Source: Streptomyces sp. SAI-127 | GTDB lineage: Bacteria; Actinomycetota; Actinomycetes; Streptomycetales; Streptomycetaceae | NCBI RefSeq assembly: GCF_029894425.1 | Contig: NZ_JARXYJ010000001.1 | Location: 4,030,001-4,094,000 of the forward strand | Reading direction: 5' to 3' | DNA length: 64,000 bases | Part shown: in pieces, positions 15,328 to 24,599 of the stretch | How the letters are laid out: each line of letters starts with the position of its first letter | Numbering within the stretch: the first letter of the stretch is position 1 | Notes under the pieces: model-generated | Told to the model about the DNA's origin: nothing | The model's input: the letters and a program-made list of their open reading frames with translations, nothing else | The model's database searches: none | Made by a program: the position numbers and the translations under genes

Positions 15328-16392
15328 GTGAGACGAATCGCAGGGATCGTCCTCGCGGTCCTGCTGATCGGCGGCGTGGTGGCAGCCGTCGTGGCAGGCC
15401 GGGAAGCGGACGACAAGGGCACGGCAACGAAGACCGTGCAGGGAGTGATCGGATCGGAGAAGGCCGAGTTCTTCGCCGATCCCGACGTGGTGAAGGCCCT
15501 AGCCGCCAAGGGCTACACCGTGAAGGCCGAGACCTCCGGGTCCTGGGCCATGGAGGGCCTCGACCTCGACGGGTACGACTTCGCGTTCCCGTCCAGCCAG
15601 GCCCCGGCCACCGAGCTCGCCGCGAAGTACAAGGTACGGGGGACCCTCCCCCGCCCCTTCTACTCGCCCCTCGTCGTCGTGGCGCACAAGAGCGCCGCCG
15701 GGGTCCTCGCGAGCAACGGCCTGGCCACGCTGGACGCGGAGCACCGCGGCACCCTCAAGATGGCCGCCTACCTCGACGCGGCCCGCGAGGACCGCACCTG
15801 GCAGCAGCTCGAGGGGGCGGACAAGTACGGGGAGCTCACCGGCACCCTCTACCTCTCCAGCACCGACCCGGAGACCTCCAACTCCGGCGCCCTCTACCTC
15901 GCCGCCGCCTCCTGTGCGGCGAACGGCGGCAAGGTCGTCGCGAGCGACGCGGAGGTCAGGAGGACGGCCCCCCTGCTGCACAAGCTCGTCAGTGTGCAGG
16001 GCGCCCAGCAGTCCAGCACGGACGCGGCCTTCCGGGACTTCGTCAGCGGCGCCGGCAACCCGCTCGTCCTGGTCTACGAGTCCCAGGTCGCCTCGCTCCT
16101 CGCGGACGGGCAGCACCCCGACGACCTGGTCGTCCTCTACCCGGACACCACGGTCAACAGCGACCACACGGTCGTACCGCTGACCGAGAACGGCCAGGCC
16201 CTCGCCGGACTCCTCTCGACCGACCCGCGGTTGCGTGAGCTGGAGGTCCGGCACGGGTTCCGGCCGCAGGGCGAGGCCACCGAGTTCGCCGCGGCCGCCA
16301 CCTATCTCAAGCAGGAACTGACCGGCGTCCGCCAGGCGCCCGTGCCCACCTCCGCGGTGCTGCACGAACTGGCGCGACGGGCGCGCGGATGA
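15328..16392 (+). CDS. Membrane-anchored periplasmic-binding-protein-like protein of the TelA operon
   Basis: A 354-aa protein with an N-terminal uncleaved anchor (residues 5-25, GIVLAVLLIGGVVAAVVAG) and an extracytoplasmic type-II periplasmic-binding-protein-like domain. PBP-like features are FYSPLVVVAHKSAAGVLA, the serine-rich TLYLSSTDPETSNSG and LVYESQVASLLA. There is no lipobox cysteine. The start is GTG directly before RRIAG; no good Shine-Dalgarno is seen, so the start may shift. It heads a tight four-gene run and its domain resembles the binding half of the third gene at 17576. The ligand is unknown. Confidence 0.8.
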   Translation: MRRIAGIVLAVLLIGGVVAAVVAGREADDKGTATKTVQGVIGSEKAEFFADPDVVKALAAKGYTVKAETSGSWAMEGLDLDGYDFAFPSSQAPATELAAKYKVRGTLPRPFYSPLVVVAHKSAAGVLASNGLATLDAEHRGTLKMAAYLDAAREDRTWQQLEGADKYGELTGTLYLSSTDPETSNSGALYLAAASCAANGGKVVASDAEVRRTAPLLHKLVSVQGAQQSSTDAAFRDFVSGAGNPLVLVYESQVASLLADGQHPDDLVVLYPDTTVNSDHTVVPLTENGQALAGLLSTDPRLRELEVRHGFRPQGEATEFAAAATYLKQELTGVRQAPVPTSAVLHELARRARG

Positions 16393-16406
16393 CGGGGGAC
16401 ACAGCC

Positions 16407-17579
16407 ATGACATCCATCAACGACGACACTTTCGTACTGACGCCTCCCGAGGCCGTCGCACCCGTGCCCCGCGAGAAGGCCGGCGGACTCGTCCCCGTCG
16501 ACGACACCGTCCGCACGGACATGGCCAAGAAGGCCTCCGCGTACGTCGAGGGGCTCGCGACGCTCGACGCCCGCTCACCCGAGTTCGCCGGCAAGGTCGG
16601 TGAGATCACCACGCTCGGTGCCGGCGAGATGCGCAGCGCCGCCGCCCAGTCCAACCGGATGCTGGAGCGGACCGTGCGCAGCCTGCCGGACAAGGGCGGG
16701 GACGCGCAGTCCCTGGTGGCGGGCTCGCTCGTCGAACTGCGGCGCGTGGTCGAGGATCTGGACCCCCGGGACCTGCCCGCCGCCAAGGGCCGCAAGTTCC
16801 TGTCCCGGCTTCCCGGCGGCAACAGGCTGCGCGATCACGTGGCCAAGTACGCCTCCGCTCAAGGGACGTTGAACAAGATCGTGGGCTCGCTGCGCGGCGG
16901 CCAGGACGAACTGCGCCGTGACAACGCCGCGTTGCAGACCGAGCGGGTCCGCCTGTGGGAGACCATGGGCAAGCTCCAGGAGTACGTCGTGCTGACCGAG
17001 GCGCTGGACACGGCCGTCGAGCGGCACATCACCGCCGTAGGAGATCCGGAGGCGGCCGACTCGCTCCGCGCCGACGTCCTCTTCCCCGTCCGGCAGAAGC
17101 ACCAGGACCTGCTCACCCAGCTCGCCGTCTGCGCACAGGGCTACCTCGCCATGGACGTCGTACGCCGCAACAACGAGGAGCTGATCAAGGGCGTCGACCG
17201 GGCGGCCACGACCACCGTGTCGGCGCTGCGCATCTCCGTGATGCTGGCCTCCGCGCTCGACAACCAGAAGAAGGTCATCGAGCAGGTCAACGCGCTGCGC
17301 GGGACCACCGAGGACCTGATCCGGGGAAACGCCGAGATGCTCGCGACCCAGAGCGGGGAGATCCAGCGCATCGCCGCCGACCCGGCGGTCGGCGCCGAGA
17401 CCCTGCGCTCCGCCTTCCAGCAGATCTACCGGACCCTCGACGCGATCGACACGTACAAGGTCCAGGCGACCGAGGTGATGGCGGCGACCGTGGAGTCACT
17501 GACCTCCGAACTCCAGCACGCCAGTGGGTACCTGGAGCGCAGCCGGTCGCAGGGCGCACTGGAGGGGGGCCTCGGATGA
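16407..17579 (+). CDS. TelA family (toxic anion resistance) protein
   Basis: A 390-aa cytoplasmic, almost wholly alpha-helical protein of the TelA/KlaA family. Family blocks are LPAAKGRKFLSRLPGGNRLRD (residues about 125-145), QEYVVLTEALDTAVE, LTQLAVCAQGYLAMDVVRRN and TVSALRISVMLASALDNQK. TelA proteins are linked to tellurite and cell-envelope stress, but the molecular function is not established. I chose ATG at 16407, with GGGGGA 9 nt upstream; an ATG at 16389 overlapping the preceding stop (ATGA) is possible. Its TGA overlaps the next ATG by 4 nt, so it is cotranscribed with both binding-protein genes. Confidence 0.9.
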   Translation: MTSINDDTFVLTPPEAVAPVPREKAGGLVPVDDTVRTDMAKKASAYVEGLATLDARSPEFAGKVGEITTLGAGEMRSAAAQSNRMLERTVRSLPDKGGDAQSLVAGSLVELRRVVEDLDPRDLPAAKGRKFLSRLPGGNRLRDHVAKYASAQGTLNKIVGSLRGGQDELRRDNAALQTERVRLWETMGKLQEYVVLTEALDTAVERHITAVGDPEAADSLRADVLFPVRQKHQDLLTQLAVCAQGYLAMDVVRRNNEELIKGVDRAATTTVSALRISVMLASALDNQKKVIEQVNALRGTTEDLIRGNAEMLATQSGEIQRIAADPAVGAETLRSAFQQIYRTLDAIDTYKVQATEVMAATVESLTSELQHASGYLERSRSQGALEGGLG

Positions 17580-19135
17580 GACGACGCGCACTGGCCGCCT
17601 GTCTGGCGGCGCTCGGCCTGCTCACCGCCTGTACGGCACAGGAGGACGGGATCAGCGGCGTTTCGACGCCCGGCGTCCCCGGGCCCGCCGAGCCGGGCAC
17701 CCTCCGGGTCCTCGCGTCCAGCGAGCTGAGCGACATGGCCCCGGTTCTCGCCCGGGTCGAGAAGGACACCGGCATCAAGGTCCGGCCGACGTACATCGGC
17801 ACCCTGGACGCCGTGGACATGCTGGCGAAGGGCACGACCGACGGACAGTACGACGCCCTGTGGCTGTCGTCGAACGACTACCTCCGGCTGCGCCCCGAGG
17901 CGGCCGGGAAGGTGGTCTCCGAGACGCCCGTGATGTCGAGCCCGGTCGCGATCGGGGTGAAGCAGGCGACGGTGAAGGCACTCGGCTGGAAGCCCGATGA
18001 CGTCACCTGGTCCCAGGTCGAGCAGGCCGTCCAGGACGGAAAGCTGACGTACGGCATGACCGACCCGGCCCGCTCCAACTCCGGCTTCGCCACGCTGGTT
18101 TCGGTGGCCTCCGCCCTCTCCGGCGCCCAGTCGGCGCTCACCGACGCCGATGTCGGCAAGGCCACGCCCCGGCTGAAGGAGTTCTTCAAGGGCCAGAAGC
18201 TGACCTCGGGTTCCTCGGGCTGGCTGGCGGCGACGTACGACCGGCGCGGAGACGTCGACGCCCTGCTCAACTACGAGTCCGTCCTCAAGGGCATCCCCGG
18301 CCTGACCGTGATCCGCCCCCGCGACGGCGTGATCACCGCCGACTATCCGCTCACCACGCTCAAGTCCACGAGCACGCGGACCCGCGAGGACGTCCGCCGG
18401 CTGACGGAGGACCTGCGCACCGAGAAGATCCAGCGGGAGATCACCGCGCGCACCCACCGCCGCCCGGTCGTCGCCTCGGTCCCTCCGGCGAGCGGTCTGG
18501 ACACCACCCGCCGGCGTGAACTGCCCTTCCCGGGCACCCGTTCCGTCGCCGACGGCCTGCTCGACTCCTACGAGAACGAACTGCGCCGCCCGTCGAGGAC
18601 CGTATACGTCCTGGACACCTCGGGCTCGATGGAGGGCGACCGCCTGGACCGCCTCAAGACGGCCCTCACCGACCTCACCGGCGACTTCCGCGAACGCGAG
18701 GAGGTCACGCTGATGCCGTTCGGCTCGGAGGTGAAGAGCGTACGGACCCATGTGGTCGAGCCGGCGGACCCGCAGACCGGCCTGGCCGCGATCCGCGAGG
18801 ACACCTCGGCGCTCTCCGCCGACGGCGACACCGCGATCTACACCTCACTGGAGAAGGCGTACGGCCATCTCCGCGCCGACCGCGACACGTTCACGTCGAT
18901 CGTGCTGATGACGGACGGCGAGAACACGGCGGGCGCCGACGCCGGGGACTTCGACGACTTCTACCGGGACAGCCTGACCCCCGCCGCACAGCGGATCCCG
19001 GTCTTCCCCATCCTCTTCGGCGACTCCGACCGCTCCGAACTGGCCCACATCGCCGAGCTGACCGGCGGCCGCCTCTTCGACGCCCGGCAGGGCTCGCTGG
19101 ACGGCGCCTTCGAGGAGATCCGTGGCTATCAGTAG
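17576..19135 (+). CDS. Lipoprotein fusing a periplasmic-binding domain to a vWA domain
   Basis: A 519-aa secreted lipoprotein. The lipobox LLTAC puts the lipidated cysteine at residue 19. Residues 45-310 form an extracellular solute-binding-like domain (GTLRVLASSELSDMAPVL, TYGMTDPARSNSGFATLVS). Residues 340-515 are a von Willebrand A domain with a MIDAS: DTSGSM starting at D347, a Thr in DTAIYTSLE, and Asp in LMTDGENT. vWA domains bind protein ligands through a metal, so the protein may sense or scaffold at the membrane surface. The start overlaps the telA stop (ATGA) and the next gene begins 14 bp inside its end. Confidence 0.9.
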   Translation: MRRRALAACLAALGLLTACTAQEDGISGVSTPGVPGPAEPGTLRVLASSELSDMAPVLARVEKDTGIKVRPTYIGTLDAVDMLAKGTTDGQYDALWLSSNDYLRLRPEAAGKVVSETPVMSSPVAIGVKQATVKALGWKPDDVTWSQVEQAVQDGKLTYGMTDPARSNSGFATLVSVASALSGAQSALTDADVGKATPRLKEFFKGQKLTSGSSGWLAATYDRRGDVDALLNYESVLKGIPGLTVIRPRDGVITADYPLTTLKSTSTRTREDVRRLTEDLRTEKIQREITARTHRRPVVASVPPASGLDTTRRRELPFPGTRSVADGLLDSYENELRRPSRTVYVLDTSGSMEGDRLDRLKTALTDLTGDFREREEVTLMPFGSEVKSVRTHVVEPADPQTGLAAIREDTSALSADGDTAIYTSLEKAYGHLRADRDTFTSIVLMTDGENTAGADAGDFDDFYRDSLTPAAQRIPVFPILFGDSDRSELAHIAELTGGRLFDARQGSLDGAFEEIRGYQ

Positions 19136-19733
19136 GTATCTGGAGTCCCGCAAGAACATCGCGGGAAGCGCGTGCGGTCTGGTCGGCCTGGTGCTGACCT
19201 TCGCGGGGGTGGCCGGCCCGTACTGGCCCGTGGTCGTGGCCGGGCTCTACGGCGCGGGCGCGCTGATCGCCCCGCCGGAACGCCCCGCGCTGCCCGACCT
19301 CCCGGACCCGTCGGCCCAACTGGACGAGGTGCGGAGCGACTTCGAGAAGGTCCGCGCCTACCTGGCGGACATCGACCTGTCGGTCACGGCGGCGGCGCGG
19401 CTCCGTGAACTCACCGAGCTGCTGACCGCGTTGCTCGACCAGGGCTGGAGCAAGGAGCTGCTGGCCCATGACCCGGAGGGTGTGCACTCGCTGTCCCGGA
19501 TCGTCCGGCGCGACCTGCCCGAGGCCGTCGACAGCTTCGTACGCACCCGGTGGTGGACGCGGATGACACCGGGCACGGAGTCCCCCGAACTCCACCTGGA
19601 ACAGCAGCTGGGCCTCATGAAGCAGGACGCACAGCAGCTGGCGGCGGCCCTCCGGGACACGGAGGCCCGCCGCCAGGAGACCCACACCCGGTATCTGGAG
19701 GACCGGGGCGGGCACAACGGGGTCAGTGCGTGA
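19122..19733 (+). CDS. Two-TM helical membrane protein, XpaC-like position and shape
   Basis: A 203-aa protein with two close transmembrane helices at residues about 13-30 and 34-50, then a charged helical cytoplasmic domain (LDEVRSDFEKVRAYLADIDLS, HLEQQLGLMKQDAQQLAAAL). This is the architecture of XpaC proteins, which lie next to TelA in Firmicutes. Sequence-level homology is not certain by eye, so XpaC-like is an inference from shape and context. The start is GTG, 14 bp inside the vWA gene, showing strong coupling. It ends the operon. Confidence 0.75.
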   Translation: MAISRYLESRKNIAGSACGLVGLVLTFAGVAGPYWPVVVAGLYGAGALIAPPERPALPDLPDPSAQLDEVRSDFEKVRAYLADIDLSVTAAARLRELTELLTALLDQGWSKELLAHDPEGVHSLSRIVRRDLPEAVDSFVRTRWWTRMTPGTESPELHLEQQLGLMKQDAQQLAAALRDTEARRQETHTRYLEDRGGHNGVSA

Positions 19734-20075
19734 CCGACGGTCAGGGGCAGCAGATGCGGAGGTCGCCCGGGGCGGCGACCGCGATGCCGGGGAAGGTCGG
19801 GAACCGGGGCCAGGACGGTCGCCGCGGCGGTCCCGGCCCGGTTCCAGGAGGGGCCGGTGGCCGCGTTCGTCCCGTCGGCGTCGCCCTCACCGGGCGCGGT
19901 GATCCGTCCCGGTGGGTGAGTGGGCAGCACGCCCCGCACGCCGTTGTGCGGGGCCGGTTCGTGACTCAGGGCCTGTCCTGCGGACCTGCCCTCGTGCCGC
20001 CCACCCGCGGCCGGCCCGTGACGATCACGGGTCAGGGCTCCCATCGGGGGCCGGCCGCGGGGGTTCTCGGGGGAC
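19734..20075. other. 342-bp gap with a nested hairpin near the pckG end
   Basis: No coding sequence is convincing here. The right end carries a nested hairpin at 20004-20061, described separately. The rest is G+C-rich and without a repeat or promoter that I recognise. Confidence 0.5.
20004..20061. terminator. Nested double hairpin between converging operons
   Basis: An outer 13-bp stem pairs CCCGCGGCCGGCC at 20004-20016 with 20049-20061. Inside it, CCCGTGA-CGA-TCACGGG at 20015-20031 forms its own hairpin, sharing two bases with the outer arm. It lies 14 bp past the pckG stop and also faces the TelA operon, so it could end transcription from both sides. Confidence 0.65.
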
Positions 20076-21899
20076 TCAGCCCAGGCGCTGCACCAGCGCG
20101 CGGTACTCGTCCCACAGCTCCTTCGGCGTGTGGTCACCGAAGGTGTTGAGGTGCTCGGGGATCAGGGACGCCTCCTCCCGCCACACCTCCTTGTCGACCG
20201 TGAGCAGGAACTCCAGGTCGGAGGGGGCCAGGTCGAGGCCCTTGGTGTCGAGCGCGTCCTTGGTCGGCAGGATGCCGATCGGGGTCTCGACGCCCTCCGC
20301 CTTGCCCTCCAGCCGCTCCACGATCCACTTCAGAACGCGGCTGTTCTCGCCGAAGCCGGGCCAGACGAACTTGCCCTCGTCGTTCTTGCGGAACCAGTTG
20401 ACGTAGTAGATCTTCGGCAGCTTCGACTGGTCCTTGTCCTTGGCCACGTCGACCCAGTGCCCCATGTAGTCGCCCATGTTGTAGCCGCAGAACGGCAGCA
20501 TGGCGAAGGGGTCGCGGCGCAGCTCGCCGACCTTGCCCTCGGCGGCGGCGGTCTTCTCGGAGGCCACGTTGGCGCCGAGGAAGACGCCGTGGTTCCAGTC
20601 GAAGGACTCCGTCACCAGCGGCACCGCGCTCGCGCGCCGCCCGCCGAAGAGGATCGCCGAGATCGGCACGCCCTTGGGGTCCTCCCACTCGGGCGCGATG
20701 ATCGGGCACTGGGCGGCGGGCGTGGTGAAGCGGGCGTTGGGGTGGGCGGCCGGGACGTCCGAGGAGGGCGTCCAGTCGTTGCCCTTCCAGTCGGTGAGGT
20801 GGGCCGGGGTCTCCTCCGTCATGCCCTCCCACCAGATGTCGTTGTCGTCGGTGAGGGCGACGTTGGTGAAGACGGAGTTGCCCCACAGCGTCTTCATCGC
20901 GTTGGCGTTGGTGTGCTCACCGGTGCCGGGCGCGACGCCGAAGAAGCCGGCCTCGGGGTTGATCGCGTAGAGGCGGCCGTCCTCGCCGAAGCGCATCCAG
21001 GCGATGTCGTCGCCGATCGTCTCGACGGTCCAGCCGGAGATCGTGGGTTCCAGCATGGCGAGGTTGGTCTTGCCGCAGGCGCTCGGGAAGGCGGCGGCGA
21101 CGTACTTGGACTCGCCCTGCGGGGGCGTGAGCTTGAGGATGAGCATGTGCTCGGCGAGCCAGCCCTCGTCGCGGGCCATCACCGAGGCGATGCGCAGGGC
21201 GTAGCACTTCTTGCCGAGCAGGGCGTTGCCGCCGTAGCCCGAGCCGTAGGACCAGATCTCGCGGGACTCCGGGAAGTGCGAGATGTACTTGGTGGAGTTG
21301 CACGGCCACGGGACGTCCGCCTCGCCCTCCGCGAGGGGGGCGCCGAGGGTGTGCACGGCCTTCACGAAGAAGCCGTCGGAGCCGAGTTCGTCGAGGACCG
21401 GCTGTCCCATGCGGGTCATCGTGCGCATGGAGACCGCGACATAGGCGGAGTCGGTGATCTCGACGCCGATCGCGGAGAGGTCCGAGCCGAGGGGGCCCAT
21501 GCAGAAGGGGACGACGTACATCGTCCGGCCCTTCATCGAACCGCGGAAGACGCCCTTCTCCCCGGTGAAGATGTCGCGCATCTCCGCCGGTGCCTTCCAG
21601 TGGTTCGTGGGCCCCGCGTCCTCCTCCTTCTCCGAGCAGATGAAGGTGCGGTCCTCGACGCGCGCGACGTCGGTCGGGTCGGAGGCCGCGTAGTAGGAGT
21701 TGGGGCGCTTGATCGGGTCGAGCTTCTTGAAGGTGCCCTTCGCCACGAGCTCCTCGCACAGGCGCTCGTACTCCGCTTCGGATCCGTCACACCAGACCAC
21801 GCTGTCCGGCTCGGTCAGTTCGGCGATCTCGTTCACCCACGAGATCAGTTCCTTGTGCTGGGTGGGGATGACGGGGGGAGCCGCGATGTCGCGCGCCAC
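20076..21899 (-). CDS. pckG: Phosphoenolpyruvate carboxykinase (GTP)
   Basis: A 607-aa GTP-dependent PEP carboxykinase, which converts oxaloacetate to PEP with GTP at the start of gluconeogenesis. The kinase-1a loop is [13 protein letters not shown] with K277, followed by the metal-binding [10 protein letters not shown]. Other family blocks are [20 protein letters not shown] [29 protein letters not shown] and [10 protein letters not shown]. The GTG start has AGGAGC 5 nt upstream. An ATG at 21995 would add a basic 32-residue leader lacking family similarity, so I rejected it. The length agrees with actinobacterial PckG. Confidence 0.97.
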   Translation of the reverse strand: MARDIAAPPVIPTQHKELISWVNEIAELTEPDSVVWCDGSEAEYERLCEELVAKGTFKKLDPIKRPNSYYAASDPTDVARVEDRTFICSEKEEDAGPTNHWKAPAEMRDIFTGEKGVFRGSMKGRTMYVVPFCMGPLGSDLSAIGVEITDSAYVAVSMRTMTRMGQPVLDELGSDGFFVKAVHTLGAPLAEGEADVPWPCNSTKYISHFPESREIWSYGSGYGGNALLGKKCYALRIASVMARDEGWLAEHMLILKLTPPQGESKYVAAAFPSACGKTNLAMLEPTISGWTVETIGDDIAWMRFGEDGRLYAINPEAGFFGVAPGTGEHTNANAMKTLWGNSVFTNVALTDDNDIWWEGMTEETPAHLTDWKGNDWTPSSDVPAAHPNARFTTPAAQCPIIAPEWEDPKGVPISAILFGGRRASAVPLVTESFDWNHGVFLGANVASEKTAAAEGKVGELRRDPFAMLPFCGYNMGDYMGHWVDVAKDKDQSKLPKIYYVNWFRKNDEGKFVWPGFGENSRVLKWIVERLEGKAEGVETPIGILPTKDALDTKGLDLAPSDLEFLLTVDKEVWREEASLIPEHLNTFGDHTPKELWDEYRALVQRLG

Positions 21900-22228
21900 G
21901 ATTGCTCCTAGATGAGGGATTTTTTGTTTGGAGGCCCCGTGGGGGCTGCGACCCGGATGCTTTTCGTGCCTTTTGGTGGTGACCTTGGCGCTCATCCGGT
22001 GTCGACCGCACTCATTTGATCATCCGACCGAACCGCCCATCTGTCCAGAGGGCATCACAGGTGAGCGGAGTGAGGATCGCCACGCCCCCTTTGGGCACAG
22101 CGCGTTTATTTGCGTGCACTTAACGTTCAGCCAACCGTTTCTTTACTGATCAACTCCCGTGAGACGATGGCCACTCTTGGCCGTTCCTCACGCTCTACTC
22201 ATGCGTAACTTACGGTCCCGTAGGTACG
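21900..22228. promoter_or_regulatory. Divergent promoter region of pckG and hemolysin III gene
   Basis: This 329-bp region is locally AT-richer than its surroundings, as expected for promoters. On the pckG side an A/T-rich leader is followed upstream by a small hairpin, GCCCC-GTG-GGGGC, at 21934-21946. On the other side TACGAT at 22225-22230 is a good -10 element but runs into the first ATG of the hemolysin gene, suggesting a leaderless or nearly leaderless transcript from a slightly later start. I see no clear operator. Confidence 0.4.
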
Positions 22229-22951
22229 ATGCCGGGCATGACGCCGCCCGCCCACGACGCCGACGCACCCTCTCTGCCGCACCAGATCAAGCAGCACGCC
22301 CAGCACCTGGCCGAGCCCATCAAGCCGAAGCTGCGCGGCTGGCTGCACCTCGGCATGTTCCCGGCCGCCCTGGTCGCGGGGCTGGTACTGACCGCCCTCG
22401 CGGACTCCACGAGAGGCCGGATCGCCTGCGGGATCTTCGCCCTGACCGCCTGCCTGCTGTTCGGCGTCAGCGCGCTGTACCACCGGGGCACCTGGACTCC
22501 GCGCATGGACGGCGTGCTGCGACGGCTGGATCACGCCAACATCTTCCTGATCATCGCGGGCACTTACACCCCGCTGACCATGCTGCTCCTGCCGGGCAGC
22601 AAGGGACGGTGGCTGCTGTGGGGCATCTGGGGTGCCGCGGTGGCCGGCATCCTCTTCCGGGTCTTCTGGGTCGGCGCCCCGCGCTGGCTCTACACCCCCT
22701 GCTACATCGCGATGGGCTGGGCCGCGGTCTTCTTCCTGCCCGACTTCATGCGCGCCGGCGGTGTCGCGGTCCTGGTCCTGGTCGTCATCGGCGGCCTGCT
22801 CTACAGCGCGGGCGGTGTGATCTACGGCCTCAAGCGGCCGAACCCGTCACCGCGCTGGTTCGGCTTCCACGAGGTGTTCCACTCCCTCACCGTGGCCGCC
22901 TTCGCCGTCCACTACGTCGGCATCTCACTGGTGGCGTACCAGCACACGTAG
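22229..22951 (+). CDS. Hemolysin III / PAQR family membrane protein
   Basis: A 240-aa integral membrane protein with seven predicted helices from about residue 42. The conserved PAQR/Hly-III metal-site residues are seen in SALYHRGTW, LDHANIFLIIAGTYTP and the C-terminal FHEVFHSLTVAAFAVHY. Members are proposed membrane hydrolases with a zinc site; haemolysis is historical and not a safe function. The first ATG coincides with a TACGAT promoter word, so the ATG at 22238 is an alternative start that would give a leaderless message. A strong terminator follows. Confidence 0.92.
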   Translation: MPGMTPPAHDADAPSLPHQIKQHAQHLAEPIKPKLRGWLHLGMFPAALVAGLVLTALADSTRGRIACGIFALTACLLFGVSALYHRGTWTPRMDGVLRRLDHANIFLIIAGTYTPLTMLLLPGSKGRWLLWGIWGAAVAGILFRVFWVGAPRWLYTPCYIAMGWAAVFFLPDFMRAGGVAVLVLVVIGGLLYSAGGVIYGLKRPNPSPRWFGFHEVFHSLTVAAFAVHYVGISLVAYQHT

Positions 22952-22970
22952 ACCGTTCCACGCACTTTCC

Positions 22971-23002
22971 AGGGCCACGGCTTCCGAGCCGTGGCCCTTT
23001 TT
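22971..23002 (+). terminator. Intrinsic terminator with T-tract
   Basis: A perfect 12-bp stem, AGGGCCACGGCT-TCCG-AGCCGTGGCCCT, is followed by a TTTTT run ending at 23002. It is the most classical intrinsic terminator in the window and ends the hemolysin III transcript just before the MFS promoter. Confidence 0.93.
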
Positions 23003-23017
23003 GCATGTCGAAACCGA

Positions 23018-23050
23018 TTGACAGTCCCTAGCTTTTGAGAGTTACTGTCA
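23018..23050 (+). promoter_or_regulatory. MFS pump promoter with long-spaced inverted repeat
   Basis: TTGACA at 23018-23023 is a consensus -35. TGACAGT at 23019-23025 and ACTGTCA at 23044-23050 form a perfect 7-bp inverted repeat with 18 bp between the arms, bracketing the core promoter. The second arm ends 4 bp before the ATG, so the transcript is likely leaderless. The linked TetR protein is the obvious candidate to bind here. Confidence 0.55.
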
Positions 23051-23054
23051 TTTC

Positions 23055-24599
23055 ATGGAAACTATCACTCCGGACCCCCGTCGCTGGTGGGCCCTGGCCG
23101 CCCTCGTCGCGAGCATGCTGACGCTCGGCTTCGACCTGACGATCCTCAATGTGGCGCTGCCGACGATGGCCGCCGACCTCGACGCCGGCACCGGCGCGCA
23201 GCAGTGGATGGCGGACGCGTACGTCGTCGTCTTCGCGGCCCTGATGCTCCCCGCGGGTCTGCTCGGCGACCGGTTCGGGCGGCGCCGGATGCTGATCACC
23301 GGACTCGCGATCTTCCTCGCCGGATCACTGGTCGGCGCGCTGGCGGGCGATGTCAACGCGGTGATCGCCGCCCGCGCGGTGATGGGCGTCGGCGGCGCCC
23401 TGGTCACCCCGCTCGCACTCTCCGTGCTGCCCACGCTCTTCGCCCCCGACGAGCGCACCAAGGCCGTAGGCATCGTCTCCGCCGCCTCCGCGCTCGGCCT
23501 GCCGCTCGGCCCGATCATCGGCGGCTGGCTGCTGAACCACTTCTGGTGGGGCTCGGTCTTCCTGGTCAACGTCCCGATGGCCGCGATCGGCATCGCCGCC
23601 TGCGTCTTCCTGCTCCCCGAGACCCGCGACCCCTCCTCCCCCAGGGTCGACGCCCTGTCCGCCGCACTCACCGTCACCGGACTCGGCGCCCTGGTCTACG
23701 CGATCATCGAGGCGCCCACCCGCGGCTGGGGCGACCCGCTGGTGCTGGGCATGCTCACGGCGTCCGTCCTGCTGATCGCCGCGCTGGTGCTGCGCGAACG
23801 CCGGGTCCGGCGCCCCATGCTCGACATGACCCTGCTCACCCATCGCGGCTTCCTCTTCAACACCGTCGCCGCGACCCTGGTGAACTTCATCCTGTCCGGC
23901 CTGCTGTTCGTGCTGCCGCCCTTCCTCCAGGCCGTCCTCGGCCACGACGCCCTGGGCACCGGCGTCCGGCTGCTGCCGATGATGGGCGGACTGCTGGTCG
24001 CCTCCCGCCTCGCCCCCAAGGTCGTCGCCCGCTTCGGCGCGCGCGCCACGGTGAGCGCCGGCCTGGTGGTGCTGGCCTTCGCCGGGCTCCTGGGCAGCCG
24101 TACGACAGTGGACTCCGGCTACGGATTCGTCGCGCTGTGGCTTTCTCTCACCGGCTTCGGCTTCGGCCTCTCGCTCATCCCCGCCATGAACGGCGGCCTG
24201 AGCGCCCTGCCCCGCGACCGCGCCGGCAGCGGCTCCGGACTCCTGATGACCATGCGTCAGGTCGGTGGCGCGATCGGCATCGCCCTGCTCGGCAGCCTGC
24301 TCTCCAGCACCTTCCGGGACCGCCTCGACGTCACCGGGCTGCCCGCCCGGGCCGCCGACACCGCCGGGGAGTCCGTGGTCGCCGCGCACCTGGTCGCCCA
24401 GCGCACCGGCTCCGCCGATCTGCTGGCCTCCGCGAACAGCGCGTACATCCACGGCATGGGCGTCGTCCTGCTGGTCTGCGGGATCGCGGCCCTCGTCGCC
24501 GCGCTGCTCGCCGCGGCCTTCCTGCCGGGCACGCCCCGTCCGGCCGAGACCTCCACAGCCCCGGACATGGCTGCCGAGGAGGCGGATGCCCGACAATGA
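23055..24599 (+). CDS. DHA2-family MFS drug efflux transporter
   Basis: A 514-aa proton-driven efflux pump of the 14-helix EmrB/QacA (DHA2) group. Motifs seen are the N-terminal LTLGFDLTILNVALPTMAADL (motif D1-like), GDRFGRRRML (motif A) and LGLPLGPIIGGWLL (motif C of antiporters). Substrates are probably hydrophobic or cationic toxins. No Shine-Dalgarno precedes the ATG, consistent with a leaderless message. The tetR gene starts within its stop codon (ATGA), forming a classical pump-repressor operon. Confidence 0.93.
   Translation: METITPDPRRWWALAALVASMLTLGFDLTILNVALPTMAADLDAGTGAQQWMADAYVVVFAALMLPAGLLGDRFGRRRMLITGLAIFLAGSLVGALAGDVNAVIAARAVMGVGGALVTPLALSVLPTLFAPDERTKAVGIVSAASALGLPLGPIIGGWLLNHFWWGSVFLVNVPMAAIGIAACVFLLPETRDPSSPRVDALSAALTVTGLGALVYAIIEAPTRGWGDPLVLGMLTASVLLIAALVLRERRVRRPMLDMTLLTHRGFLFNTVAATLVNFILSGLLFVLPPFLQAVLGHDALGTGVRLLPMMGGLLVASRLAPKVVARFGARATVSAGLVVLAFAGLLGSRTTVDSGYGFVALWLSLTGFGFGLSLIPAMNGGLSALPRDRAGSGSGLLMTMRQVGGAIGIALLGSLLSSTFRDRLDVTGLPARAADTAGESVVAAHLVAQRTGSADLLASANSAYIHGMGVVLLVCGIAALVAALLAAAFLPGTPRPAETSTAPDMAAEEADARQ

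Noticed and set aside
15168..16238. Plus-strand frame overlapping the first gene of the TelA operon
   Set aside because: It is an out-of-frame shadow with Arg/Gly-rich translation; the binding-protein frame at 15328 has the real features.
21900..21995. Longer PEP carboxykinase starting at 21995
   Set aside because: The extra 32 residues are basic and unlike the family; a GTG with AGGAGC at the right distance fits the usual protein start.
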